Shown here: piece after piece, positions 1 to 7,715 of the stretch
Layout: each line of letters begins with the position of its first letter
Numbering within the stretch: the stretch's first letter is position 1
Assembly (NCBI GenBank): GCA_020636025.1
Contig: JACJYQ010000004.1
Location: 496,001-560,000 of the forward strand
Length of the DNA: 64,000 nt
DNA from: Lewinellaceae bacterium
GTDB lineage: Bacteria > Bacteroidota > Bacteroidia > Chitinophagales > Saprospiraceae
Reading direction: 5' to 3'
Notes under the pieces: generated by a model
What the model was told of the DNA's origin: nothing
Databases searched by the model: none
What the model saw: the letters and a program-made list of their open reading frames with translations, nothing else
Program-made: the position numbers and the translations under genes

Positions 1-1
1 T

Positions 2-982
2 CCTCTTGGCACGAACCTTTTGCAGGCACGCGATATTCTTCAGCAACGCAAGATTGAAAAACTACCGGTGGTCGATGACAGGTATCATCTGGTTGGGCTC
101 ATCACGTACAAGGACATCATGAAAGGGGTCAACTACCCCAATGCCTGTAAGGATTCTTTTGGGAGACTGGTAGTAGGCGCAGCTGTAGGCGTCACGCATG
201 ATGTTGAGGAACGAGTAACTGAATTGGTGAAAGTCGGTGTTGATGTAATTTGTGTAGATACGGCGCATGGACACTCATTTGGTGTTCTGGAAGGTGTAAA
301 ACGACTCAAACTTAAATTCCCCGACCTACAGATCATAGGCGGAAATGTAGCAACCGGAGAAGGAGCCAAAGCGCTGGTTGATGCCGGTGTAGATGGCGTT
401 AAAGTAGGTGTTGGACCGGGCAGTATTTGCACTACCCGTATAGTTGCAGGGGTCGGTGTTGCACAGTTATCAGCCATATTCAATGCCAGCAGCGCCATTC
501 TGGGATCGGGAGTTCCTGTAATTGCTGATGGAGGCATCAGATATACCGGGGATATCGTAAAAGCACTATCGGCTGGTGCCAGCACCATCATGGCGGGCTC
601 ACTTTTCGCCGGTGTGGAAGAAGCACCAGGAGAAACCATCATATTTGATGGTAGAAAATTTAAATCATATCGGGGTATGGGCAGTTTGGGAGCCATGCAA
701 CTCGGCTCCAAAGACCGATATTTCCAGGATGTTGAAGACGACATCAAAAAACTGGTCCCTGAGGGAATTGAAGGAAGAATACCATACAAAGGAACACTAC
801 AGGAAGTGATGGTTCAATACATAGGTGGTTTGAGAGCAGGTATGGGTTATTGCGGCGCCGGAACCATTGAAGAATTGCAGAGAAAGTCCCAGTTTGTGAA
901 GATCACCAATGCAGGCATGACCGAAAGCCACCCGCACAACATCATCATAACTAGGGAATCTCCGAATTACAGCCGTTCCTGA
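2..982 (+). CDS. guaB: IMP dehydrogenase, 5'-truncated by the window edge
   Basis: Carboxy-terminal two thirds of IMP dehydrogenase, the cytosolic NAD+-dependent enzyme that converts IMP to XMP and commits purines to GMP. The frame is open back to base 2 with no start, so the truncation is only the window edge; 326 residues are visible against about 490 for the family. The visible part opens in the second CBS repeat (IEKLPVVD, LVGLITYKDI) and enters the catalytic TIM barrel. The active-site loop GVGPGSICTTRI holds the catalytic cysteine at about visible residue 143; DGGIRYTGDI and MAGSLFAG bind the nucleotide phosphate, and the flap ends in GIEGRIPYKG. All catalytic motifs look intact. The next gene starts 86 bases downstream on the same strand and is unrelated. 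Confidence 0.97.
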   Translation, partial: PLGTNLLQARDILQQRKIEKLPVVDDRYHLVGLITYKDIMKGVNYPNACKDSFGRLVVGAAVGVTHDVEERVTELVKVGVDVICVDTAHGHSFGVLEGVKRLKLKFPDLQIIGGNVATGEGAKALVDAGVDGVKVGVGPGSICTTRIVAGVGVAQLSAIFNASSAILGSGVPVIADGGIRYTGDIVKALSAGASTIMAGSLFAGVEEAPGETIIFDGRKFKSYRGMGSLGAMQLGSKDRYFQDVEDDIKKLVPEGIEGRIPYKGTLQEVMVQYIGGLRAGMGYCGAGTIEELQRKSQFVKITNAGMTESHPHNIIITRESPNYSRS

Positions 983-1068
983 TTGGTAGATTCATAAAAA
1001 TTTGATTGTTTTGTAGCATTATATTGTCTTTTCAAAACAGCGACAAATCGCTTAACCAACCTTATGTT

Positions 1069-1443
1069 ATGAACGCATTTTTATCTCTCGGACGCTGGCT
1101 TTTTGCCATTCCATTCGCCATTTTCGGATTGCTTCACTTTATGAATGCAGAAGGAATGGCCGGCATGGTGCCAGATTATATGCCTGCAAAAACAATCGTG
1201 GTGTATATTACTGGAGCCGGACTCATTGCTGCTTCGGTGAGTATGGTAATTGGGAAATTCGACAAACTTGCCAGTACTCTGTTAGCCGTATTCTTATTGC
1301 TGATGGTATTTATGATGCACATGCCAGGAGCAATGGCCAACAATCCCAGCGCTATGTCCATGTTGCTTAAAGATCTCAGCCTGGCTGGTGCAGCCATGAT
1401 GTTTGCGCATCATTATGCCAGCGACAAATCGGTAATTGGTTAG
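1069..1443 (+). CDS. DoxX family membrane protein
   Basis: Small integral membrane protein of 124 residues with four predicted helices, matching the DoxX family in size and pattern (N-terminal GRWLFAIPFAIFGLLHF helix, then a glycine- and alanine-rich second helix, and two more). The role of stand-alone DoxX proteins is poorly defined; some act with thiol or sulfur redox partners. The start is placed at the ATG at 1069, because an upstream in-frame start would add about 20 polar residues before the first helix. The stop TAG shares bases 1440-1443 with the stop of the convergent rfaE2 gene. Family assignment is fairly safe, function is not. Confidence 0.8.
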   Translation: MNAFLSLGRWLFAIPFAIFGLLHFMNAEGMAGMVPDYMPAKTIVVYITGAGLIAASVSMVIGKFDKLASTLLAVFLLLMVFMMHMPGAMANNPSAMSMLLKDLSLAGAAMMFAHHYASDKSVIG

Positions 1444-1940
1444 GAATGTTGCCTGCTCAGAATTTTTTGTTCCAGGTTGGTGGTGGAATATCCTGGAATA
1501 AAGGGTAAACTCTTCACCTGGCCGCCAGCTGCTAACACCAGATCGGATCCAACGATCTGGCTGGGTTCCCAGTCTCCGCCCTTTACCAGTAAATCCGGAA
1601 CGATCTGTCGTATCAATTCAAATGGAGTGTCTTCTTCGAAAACGATTACGGCGTCTACCATGACAAGGGAAGCCAGCATTTGCTTGCGGGTTAATTCGTC
1701 ATTTATTGGTCTGTGTGGACCTTTGAGGCGTTTTACAGATGCATCGCTGTTTAAGCCCACCACCAGTCGATCGCCTAGTTCTCTTGCTTCTGACAGATAA
1801 TGCAGATGTCCGTAGTGCAGTAAATCGAAGCATCCGTTTGTAAAAACGATTTTCTCACCGGAGTTGCGCCAATGTTGGATTGCTGGAAGAAGAGTTTCCG
1901 GATTTAGAATTTTAGCGGCGATATCAGATTGAATAGGCAT
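1440..1940 (-). CDS. rfaE2: D-glycero-beta-D-manno-heptose 1-phosphate adenylyltransferase
   Basis: Cytidylyltransferase-fold enzyme of 166 residues that adenylates heptose 1-phosphate on the way to ADP-heptose for lipopolysaccharide core. It is the stand-alone form of the C-terminal domain of E. coli HldE. Diagnostic motifs are FTNGCFDLLHYGH (the HxGH nucleotide-binding signature) at about residues 33-45, NSDASVKRLKGPHRPI, and LVKGGDW near residue 118. No kinase domain is fused and no other heptose gene is adjacent, so the kinase and epimerase would lie elsewhere. The stop codon overlaps that of the convergent DoxX gene through the shared TTAG at 1440-1443. Confidence 0.92.
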   Translation of the reverse strand: MPIQSDIAAKILNPETLLPAIQHWRNSGEKIVFTNGCFDLLHYGHLHYLSEARELGDRLVVGLNSDASVKRLKGPHRPINDELTRKQMLASLVMVDAVIVFEEDTPFELIRQIVPDLLVKGGDWEPSQIVGSDLVLAAGGQVKSLPFIPGYSTTNLEQKILSRQHS

Positions 1941-2021
1941 TTGATTAATTTGATTTAGAGCGTACGAAATTCATATCATACCTTATAATTGAGGCTTCAA
2001 CATTAAATACAAACAGCAACC

Positions 2022-2534
2022 ATGACGACTAGTTTCAAGCAGCCAAAACTCAATCTCCCGGATTCGACCTATGAAAAGATCCTGGAAGCCCTGGCAATAA
2101 TTTTTTCAGTAGGCGCTTTGTTGCTGGCCATTTTTAAATTTTCTTCTCTTCCGCAAGAAATCCCAACCCATTTCAATGCATCGGGCAAGGCAGATAGCTT
2201 TGGGTCAAAAATGTCCATTTTTATTATTCCTGTTATTGCCATCGCAACATGTTTGCTAATGGTTATTATTTCCAAAACGCCACACAAGTTCAATTTCCTG
2301 AATAAGATTACTGAAGAAAATGCTCCACGCGAGTACCGACGAGCCAGGTTCATCGTAAGAGTAGTTAATGCAATGACAAGTCTGCTTTTTTTGTGTATTA
2401 CAAATGAAATGATTCAGGCTTCTGAGATGAGCACACCCAGTATGGGGGTCTTTATCCTGGTATTTTGTCTTGCCATAACCATCGCTCCTATCATTATTTA
2501 CATCTTCTGGCCAAAATCAAATCAGGCTGATTAA
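2022..2534 (+). CDS. DUF1648 domain membrane protein
   Basis: A 170-residue membrane protein with four predicted helices. After the first helix comes LPQEIPTHFNASGKADSFGSK, the hallmark segment of DUF1648, the domain shared with SdpI-type immunity proteins and many small Gram-positive and Bacteroidota membrane proteins. There is no SdpI C-terminal domain, so an immunity function cannot be inferred. The gene stands alone on the plus strand between two minus-strand genes. Its TAA stop is shared with the stop of the convergent gene through the TTAA at 2531-2534. Confidence 0.75.
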   Translation: MTTSFKQPKLNLPDSTYEKILEALAIIFSVGALLLAIFKFSSLPQEIPTHFNASGKADSFGSKMSIFIIPVIAIATCLLMVIISKTPHKFNFLNKITEENAPREYRRARFIVRVVNAMTSLLFLCITNEMIQASEMSTPSMGVFILVFCLAITIAPIIIYIFWPKSNQAD

Positions 2535-3598
2535 TTTGAACTGCCCAAACTAGCTGCGGCCTCTTTCTCTTTTGATCTGTTCAGCAAAGGCAGCAAAATC
2601 AGAGAAGCTATTCCAGCCACTACATTATAAAATATTTGGATGGTAAAAAATGCAATATTGGCATAGGAAAAGGCATCTCCTCCATTAATACCATATAATG
2701 CCAGACCCGCTATGCACAAGGCATGAAATGTGCCCATACCACCCGGTGAAGGGATCACAAAACCTAAGGTACCAAAAACAAACACCATCAGGGCTGCCGA
2801 GGCGCTTAAATGAGCTGTTGGGTCAAATGCTTTTAAATTGAAGTAACACTGCAAATAGAACATCAGCCAGATCCCCAAGGAATAAGCGATGAACAGTGGC
2901 GGGTTTTTCATCCGGAAAACACTTTTAAGTCCTTCCCAGAAGCCCATCAGAAGCTTAAGCAGCTTTTGTACGATTTTTAATGTGAGCAGCCATTTTCGCA
3001 GCAAATACATGGTGGCAATTCCCGCTACAAATACAAATAATGCTAACAACAAAATGGGTGTATGTCCCGAACCTTCTCCCCCACTCCCCGATTCGGATAA
3101 AAACGTCAGCAGCGTTTGCCCTTCCAATAGAAATGCCAGTCCAACCACCAGGCCTAAACATACAAAGTCCATCAGCCTGTCAATTACCAGCGTACCCATA
3201 ACCTTCTCCAGCGGCAGTTTCTCATAACGCGCCAGTGAGCCGGCCCTGACGACCTCTCCCATCCTCGGGAATCCAAGATTGGCAAAATAGCCCAATAAAA
3301 TGGTCAGAAATGAATTGGAAAATTTCGGATGGAAGTCAAGTGGCTTCAACAACATTTGCCATCTCAGGGCTCTGAAAATATTGCTCAGTGTAAAAGCCAG
3401 GACAACAGCTGAAAGCCATCCTACATGAACTGTGGAAAAATCGTGAAGTAACTTATCACTTAGACTACATTGATCTGTTGGTACCCCATCCAGTCTGCAC
3501 TGTTCCTGAAACGCGGTATTTTGATTGTCATACACCAACTTCAATATCACTACACCCAGGCCAACAAAAAACAGCAGTTGGAGAATTTTCTTTACCAT
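2531..3598 (-). CDS. UPF0104/YbhN-type lysylphosphatidylglycerol synthase transmembrane-region protein
   Basis: Polytopic inner-membrane protein of 355 residues with about eight helices. It belongs to the family named after the flippase half of MprF, without the tRNA-dependent aminoacyltransferase half. Typical family segments are NLGFPRMGEVVRAG, VMGTLVIDRLMDF and the C-terminal VIPSPGGMGTFHAL. Such proteins are proposed to move or handle lipids, but the substrate here is unknown. The first ATG in frame is at 3598; the open frame extends five codons to a TTG, which is less likely. It ends with a four-base convergent overlap with the DUF1648 gene. Confidence 0.85.
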   Translation of the reverse strand: MVKKILQLLFFVGLGVVILKLVYDNQNTAFQEQCRLDGVPTDQCSLSDKLLHDFSTVHVGWLSAVVLAFTLSNIFRALRWQMLLKPLDFHPKFSNSFLTILLGYFANLGFPRMGEVVRAGSLARYEKLPLEKVMGTLVIDRLMDFVCLGLVVGLAFLLEGQTLLTFLSESGSGGEGSGHTPILLLALFVFVAGIATMYLLRKWLLTLKIVQKLLKLLMGFWEGLKSVFRMKNPPLFIAYSLGIWLMFYLQCYFNLKAFDPTAHLSASAALMVFVFGTLGFVIPSPGGMGTFHALCIAGLALYGINGGDAFSYANIAFFTIQIFYNVVAGIASLILLPLLNRSKEKEAAASLGSSN

Positions 3599-3905
3599 AA
3601 TATTAATCTGCAAGTCTGTTTGGGGGACTGCAAAGTTGAGAAAATTCGATGGTTATCAAGTGATAAATGTGATGTAATGAATCGATTTATCCCGAAGTTG
3701 ACTAGAGGTTGATTCTAATGGCTGAGCCGGAACGAACATGTGATTATTAAATTGAGAACTGTGTTGCCATTATCTCTTTGATCAATGTAAACTGGCAGCT
3801 CCTTTTATTTACATTCAATTATTATTTATTTATATCAAGGCCACTTCGATATAAATTCAGTCAATCCAGGGCACACTTTTGTGATGTAAACAAAACATCC
3901 AAATT
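3599..3905. other. Intergenic region, no gene seen
   Basis: About 307 bases between divergently transcribed genes. It must carry promoters for both. A near-match to the Bacteroidota -7 element, CACTTTTG at 3874-3881, lies 25 bases before the start of the downstream gene. No RNA gene, strong hairpin or credible small reading frame was recognised. Confidence 0.4.
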
Positions 3906-4532
3906 ATGAAAAAGACCCTGTATTTCGTTTTGCTTCTGAACTTTTGTTCAAGTGTAAACACCCTGTATGCCCAACAAAATGCCATTAATTTTTCCGCTGA
4001 ACCTTATGGTAAAATTTGCATGAATTATGAACGTGCTATTTCAAAAAAAATATCCACAATCATTGAATATCAGAAATGGCACCAAATCACATCCAAGACC
4101 ACTTCGATAGACTTGATCTTAATTTCAAGTAGCCAACAAAAATTGACAAAGGTTGATGGATACCGTTTTGAATTACTCAGTCGTTTTTACAAGAAGAAGG
4201 TGTTGCACGGAGCATTTCTGGAGGTCGGCATTTATCAAGGGAAACATGATATTCAGATCACAAGCACACAATCAACTACCAACCTGATTGCCTTTTTCAA
4301 TTTTGATTTGGATCATATTGGCAATGATGAAACCAGTACAGAAGAATACAAATCTGTGAAAGTAGGAGGTGGTAAGCTGGGGGGAGGTATTCAGGAATCT
4401 TATGGGATAGTAAATATGGAACTTTCAGGAGGTCTTAATTTTAATGTATTCAATAGCCAAAATATTCGTCCAACAACTGGCCTTAAAAAAGCATCTCCAT
4501 ATTTCAGGCTTGCATTTGGAATTGCATTTTAA
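3906..4532 (+). CDS. Secreted hypothetical protein, probable outer-membrane barrel
   Basis: Unrecognised 208-residue protein. Residues 1-22 form a clear signal peptide ending at LYAQQ, so it is exported. The rest alternates polar and hydrophobic residues, has glycine-rich turns (VKVGGGKLGGGIQ) and ends in an aromatic residue after ASPYFRLAFGIAF, which is the pattern of a small beta-barrel whose last strand ends in phenylalanine. There is no lipobox or catalytic motif. It is transcribed alone and is followed by a long inverted repeat rather than another gene. Barrel assignment is inference from the pattern only. Confidence 0.7.
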   Translation: MKKTLYFVLLLNFCSSVNTLYAQQNAINFSAEPYGKICMNYERAISKKISTIIEYQKWHQITSKTTSIDLILISSSQQKLTKVDGYRFELLSRFYKKKVLHGAFLEVGIYQGKHDIQITSTQSTTNLIAFFNFDLDHIGNDETSTEEYKSVKVGGGKLGGGIQESYGIVNMELSGGLNFNVFNSQNIRPTTGLKKASPYFRLAFGIAF

Positions 4533-4586
4533 AGACGCATGAAAATCCGGAATTTTGTTCTGACCTGCACAATTTATCAGGTACAA

Positions 4587-4754
4587 TTTTCGCCGCGCTT
4601 GTGTCTTTTTTGACCAAGCGCAACATAAGGTGAGATGCTAAGCATATTATTTGAAGCCAAATGAGGCTTATCTGGTAAGGGTATTATTGATTTCGTTGTC
4701 ATGACTACTCACGTAATATGCGCTTGGTCAAAAAAGACACAAGCGCGGCGAAAA
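4587..4754. repeat. 168-bp element with perfect 36-bp inverted ends
   Basis: Bases 4587-4622 are the exact reverse complement of 4719-4754, separated by 96 bases that contain no reading frame. Each arm can also fold on itself, because GCGCTTG and CAAGCGC flank a T-rich centre. The layout resembles a MITE or a pair of facing terminator-like repeats between convergent genes. No clear target-site duplication was seen. The outer 17 bases of the arm (starting ATTTTCGCCGCGCTTGT) recur in the terminator after thrS near 33300, so this is probably a dispersed repeat of the genome. Confidence 0.85.
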
Positions 4755-4836
4755 AGCATCCCGAACCTTCCTTCAGGCGGAAAATTCGGAATGACTCATA
4801 TTTATGATTATACAAGTTTTCCAGACACGAATTTGA

Positions 4837-5388
4837 TTACGCAAAACCCAATTTGCCCATCACCCTCCAAATAATAAAAACCACACAAAGCGGAATAGCC
4901 AACACCAATAGCTTGGACCAAATATCTACATCTGAAAAAACGTACAGTTGCCATGGAATAAAATATCCTGTACCAATTGAACTTGTATTCAAATATCCCT
5001 CAAAAGGTCTTGACAGGAAAGGCAGTATCAATAAAACCATACCAGCCAAAGTCCAGGAAATGCTTCTTCGTCTGTTTTTGGAGAAAAACACAATAATGGC
5101 TGATGAAAAAGCAGCAATTGCCAGATACCGGAAGAAATACCAATAAGGCGTGCTTTGCATGGAAATCTTATCATAATTATGGTTTCTCAGTCTCACCAGC
5201 TCAAAAACTTCAAAGCTCAAAACCATAAGCGCTAACAGCAGGCCTAAGAAATTGAAGGCAATAAGCAACCCACTTAAATTCTTCCTGATGACCGGGATAA
5301 AAGAGTGTATCACCAACAAGAACAACAACTCAAAGGCATACGCTTCAATCAGTATATTTGATAGAAAACCGAATAAGTTGAAAGGCAT
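4837..5388 (-). CDS. Hypothetical integral membrane protein
   Basis: A 183-residue protein with about five predicted helices and short polar loops; I do not recognise the family. Helices fall near residues 13-30, 39-62, 85-102, 110-125 and 155-175. A charged loop, VRLRNHNYDKI, separates the second and third helices and a lysine/arginine cluster (KNRRRS) follows the third, which suggests the usual positive-inside topology. No catalytic or metal-binding pattern is visible. It is downstream of the flavin-reductase family gene on the same strand with a 30-base gap, so the two may be co-transcribed. Confidence 0.6.
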   Translation of the reverse strand: MPFNLFGFLSNILIEAYAFELLFLLVIHSFIPVIRKNLSGLLIAFNFLGLLLALMVLSFEVFELVRLRNHNYDKISMQSTPYWYFFRYLAIAAFSSAIIVFFSKNRRRSISWTLAGMVLLILPFLSRPFEGYLNTSSIGTGYFIPWQLYVFSDVDIWSKLLVLAIPLCVVFIIWRVMGKLGFA

Positions 5389-5418
5389 TAATGGTAAACG
5401 TCAATGCCGTGAATAAAA

Positions 5419-6312
5419 TTACCGCCCTTTCAAATCGCATACAACCGCCAGCGCAGCCCCTAATTCCTCATTTCCAGTATCCAGCACTTCTTTGATATAC
5501 CGATGCATGTCTGACTCAAAACCTGATTTGCTCAATATTTGTGTAGCCCTGGCATCGTTGGCAACAGCGGCCGTAGCTTCTTCTGCTCCTGGAAGCGCCA
5601 ACAAGCCGGCTAGCTGTCCCAGATTGTTCCCGGTCAAAATCTTGCTGTGTCTGATTGAATCCGGCAATCCATCAAAACCAATGGCTATTTTATTAACCAC
5701 CTGCACAATTTCTTCAACGGCAGCTCCGCTTGCTCTGGCGTAATAAAACTTTCCCATTCTACCCATCAGATCTATCTTGTGTGGGTCAATTCTTCCTGTG
5801 TCTGTCAGGATTTCTTCTGCAATGTGCATACGCACGATCCGGCAAACGATCAAATTACCGGCGCCCCCATCTTCTCCCAAGGGAAGAATCTGGTCAACGG
5901 TACACTCCATTTGAACAGGGCTTTCTGCTACCCTGAAAGGTTTTACCAGCTCAGACTCCAGCGGCGTGAATCCGCCTTTTACAAATTCACTCACTTCGGG
6001 GCCGTATTCAACGCTTGTCACGGCCATTTGCCGAACAATCTTATGGGATACGACGTTTATGACTACCTCTCCGGTATCCTGAACATTTTTCAAGGTATCT
6101 TTGGTAGTATTGTCAGCTACTTTGCGGTTGGAAGAAAAAATGACAATTGGCGGGTTACTGCTGAAAGCATTAAAGAAACTGTAGGGTGCCAGGTTCAATA
6201 CGCCATCCTTGCTAATGGTACTGACAAAGGCAATCGGGCGAGGAGCAACGGCGCCAAGCATAAATTGATGAAGGTCTTTTGTGGCAATTGCCTTTGGGTC
6301 TATAGTGAGCAT
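5419..6312 (-). CDS. Flavin reductase family (DIM6/NTAB, flavoredoxin-like) protein
   Basis: Cytosolic FMN-binding split-barrel protein of 297 residues. The N-terminal 200 residues carry the family signature: GAVAPRPIAFVSTISKDGVLNLAPYSFFNAFSSNPP at 21-56, followed by the substrate/flavin-edge strands. Family members reduce flavin with NAD(P)H or use bound FMN in electron transfer; the partner here is unknown. The last 90 residues are an extra helical segment not needed for the flavin fold. A -7-like box, TACATTTG, lies on the minus strand at 6336-6343, about 25 bases before the start. No partner oxygenase is adjacent. Confidence 0.85.
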   Translation of the reverse strand: MLTIDPKAIATKDLHQFMLGAVAPRPIAFVSTISKDGVLNLAPYSFFNAFSSNPPIVIFSSNRKVADNTTKDTLKNVQDTGEVVINVVSHKIVRQMAVTSVEYGPEVSEFVKGGFTPLESELVKPFRVAESPVQMECTVDQILPLGEDGGAGNLIVCRIVRMHIAEEILTDTGRIDPHKIDLMGRMGKFYYARASGAAVEEIVQVVNKIAIGFDGLPDSIRHSKILTGNNLGQLAGLLALPGAEEATAAVANDARATQILSKSGFESDMHRYIKEVLDTGNEELGAALAVVCDLKGR

Positions 6313-6335
6313 AAATAGTTTTATTTTTTGTGCAA

Positions 6336-6343
6336 CAAATGTA
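6336..6343 (-). promoter_or_regulatory. Candidate -7 element for the flavin reductase family gene
   Basis: The minus strand reads TACATTTG, a full match to the Bacteroidota -7 consensus TAnnTTTG, about 25 bases upstream of the ATG at 6312. No convincing -33 TTTG is found at the usual spacing, so support is partial. Confidence 0.35.
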
Positions 6344-6479
6344 AATCAACAAAGGATAACCAGGGAATCAACCTTCTGTTCAATTGGGCACATTCCAAAT
6401 TAGGGGCCAGGAAAAAAAATCAAAAACTCATTCATAAACAACCGTGTTCAGACAAGTAAAACACGGCAAAACGTTCTCC

Positions 6480-6986
6480 ATGAAAAATAGTACGCTCAGA
6501 AACGGATTGATCGCATTGGTTTTACTGGCCTTTGCTTTTGGGGTTTGGAAATATCGTCAACCAACATTTGGAGGTGGTGATCAGGTACCCGATTTTTCCA
6601 TGACCCTGGAAGATGGCAAACAGGTTAAATTATCAGATTTCAAAGGCAAATTTGTGTTGGTACAATTCTGGGGCAGTTGGTGCGGACCATGCAGACAGGA
6701 AAACCCATTTCTCACTCAGCTTTATCAAAAATACCACGAAAAAGGATTCGAAATATTGAGCATAGGAATTGAAAACAGCGCTAATTCCTGGAAAAAAGCC
6801 ATTGAAAATGACCGCCTGATTTGGCCATACCACACGATGGAATCAGGTAAATTTAATGGGCCATTGGCAACCCAGTTTAATATCAAGTCTATCCCAAGTA
6901 CATTTCTGATCAATCCTGAAGGCGTAATCATGGGCGTCAGCTTGCATCCTGATTATCTGGAGCGGATGCTTTCAGAGAAATTGTAG
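6480..6986 (+). CDS. Membrane-anchored TlpA-like thiol-disulfide oxidoreductase
   Basis: Periplasm-facing thioredoxin-fold protein of 168 residues. Residues 9-23 form one membrane anchor, followed by a thioredoxin domain of the TlpA/ResA class. The redox motif WCGPC sits at residues 67-71 and the cis-proline segment SIPSTFLI near residue 139. Such proteins reduce or isomerise disulfides in the envelope, often for cytochrome c maturation, but no cytochrome gene is nearby to fix the substrate. The ATG at 6480 is preferred over a GTG twelve codons upstream because it places the anchor at the very N terminus. Confidence 0.9.
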   Translation: MKNSTLRNGLIALVLLAFAFGVWKYRQPTFGGGDQVPDFSMTLEDGKQVKLSDFKGKFVLVQFWGSWCGPCRQENPFLTQLYQKYHEKGFEILSIGIENSANSWKKAIENDRLIWPYHTMESGKFNGPLATQFNIKSIPSTFLINPEGVIMGVSLHPDYLERMLSEKL

Positions 6987-7104
6987 CACCGCTGCCAAAT
7001 TGGCATACATAGTCCCGGGGCATGAAAGTTGCTGTGGGCACACAGATATGTATTCCGATTATGGCAGGTATGTACAGTCATAGTTCTGGAAGCCATACCA
7101 AACC

Positions 7105-7671
7105 ATGAAAAAAACATTGAGAAAATTATTTGATATGAAAGAAAAAGATCCTGAACAAGACAAGCAGGAACAGGCGGGAAAAGGTCAGGAAAACCCTGAG
7201 CAGGCTGAGAACAAGACCAATAACAAAGCGGAAGGGAACGAAAAGGTAGCGGAACTTGAAAAGGAACTAAAAGAAGCCAAAGACAAATTCCTATACCTTT
7301 TCTCGGACTTCGAAAACTATAAAAGAAACACTGCCAAAGAGCGGATGGAGTTACTTTCTACCGCCGGGCGTGATATTTTGTCAGCCCTTCTGCCAGTTTT
7401 GGATGATTTTGACAGGGCCAATAAAAATGGTGCTGTCTCGGAGGGAGTTAGCCTGATACACAACAAACTCACGCATATCCTCCAGACAAAAGGACTTTCC
7501 ATGTTTGAAACGCTTCCCGGCGATGCATTCGATCCGGACAAACACGAAGCAGTCGCCGAAATTCCAGCCCCAAGTGAAGAATTGAAAGGAAAAATTGTTG
7601 ACATAACCGAACAAGGATACACACTTGGTGAAAGGATCATCCGTTTTGCCAAAGTGGTGGTTGGCAAGTAA
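7105..7671 (+). CDS. grpE: Nucleotide exchange factor GrpE
   Basis: Co-chaperone that releases ADP from DnaK. The 188 residues have the standard plan: a charged disordered N terminus (1-50), a long coiled coil with LYLFSDFENYKRNTAKER near 70-90, and a C-terminal beta wing with DAFDPDKHEAVAEIP and the closing GYTLGERIIRFAKVVVGK. Length and order match the family. It sits 44 bases upstream of dnaJ on the same strand, a conserved heat-shock pairing; dnaK is not in the window. No CIRCE-type repeat was seen upstream. Confidence 0.97.
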   Translation: MKKTLRKLFDMKEKDPEQDKQEQAGKGQENPEQAENKTNNKAEGNEKVAELEKELKEAKDKFLYLFSDFENYKRNTAKERMELLSTAGRDILSALLPVLDDFDRANKNGAVSEGVSLIHNKLTHILQTKGLSMFETLPGDAFDPDKHEAVAEIPAPSEELKGKIVDITEQGYTLGERIIRFAKVVVGK

Positions 7672-7715
7672 ATGCTTCGCTCATACAGATCCCGCTAAAC
7701 CATACCTGTATACCA

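Noticed and set aside
133..789. A 218-codon reading frame antisense to guaB
   Set aside because: It mirrors conserved codons of IMP dehydrogenase, is Thr/Pro/Ser-rich without domain structure, and has no upstream signals.
4587..4754. Insertion sequence with transposase
   Set aside because: The 96-base interior has no coding capacity, so at most this is a non-autonomous element.
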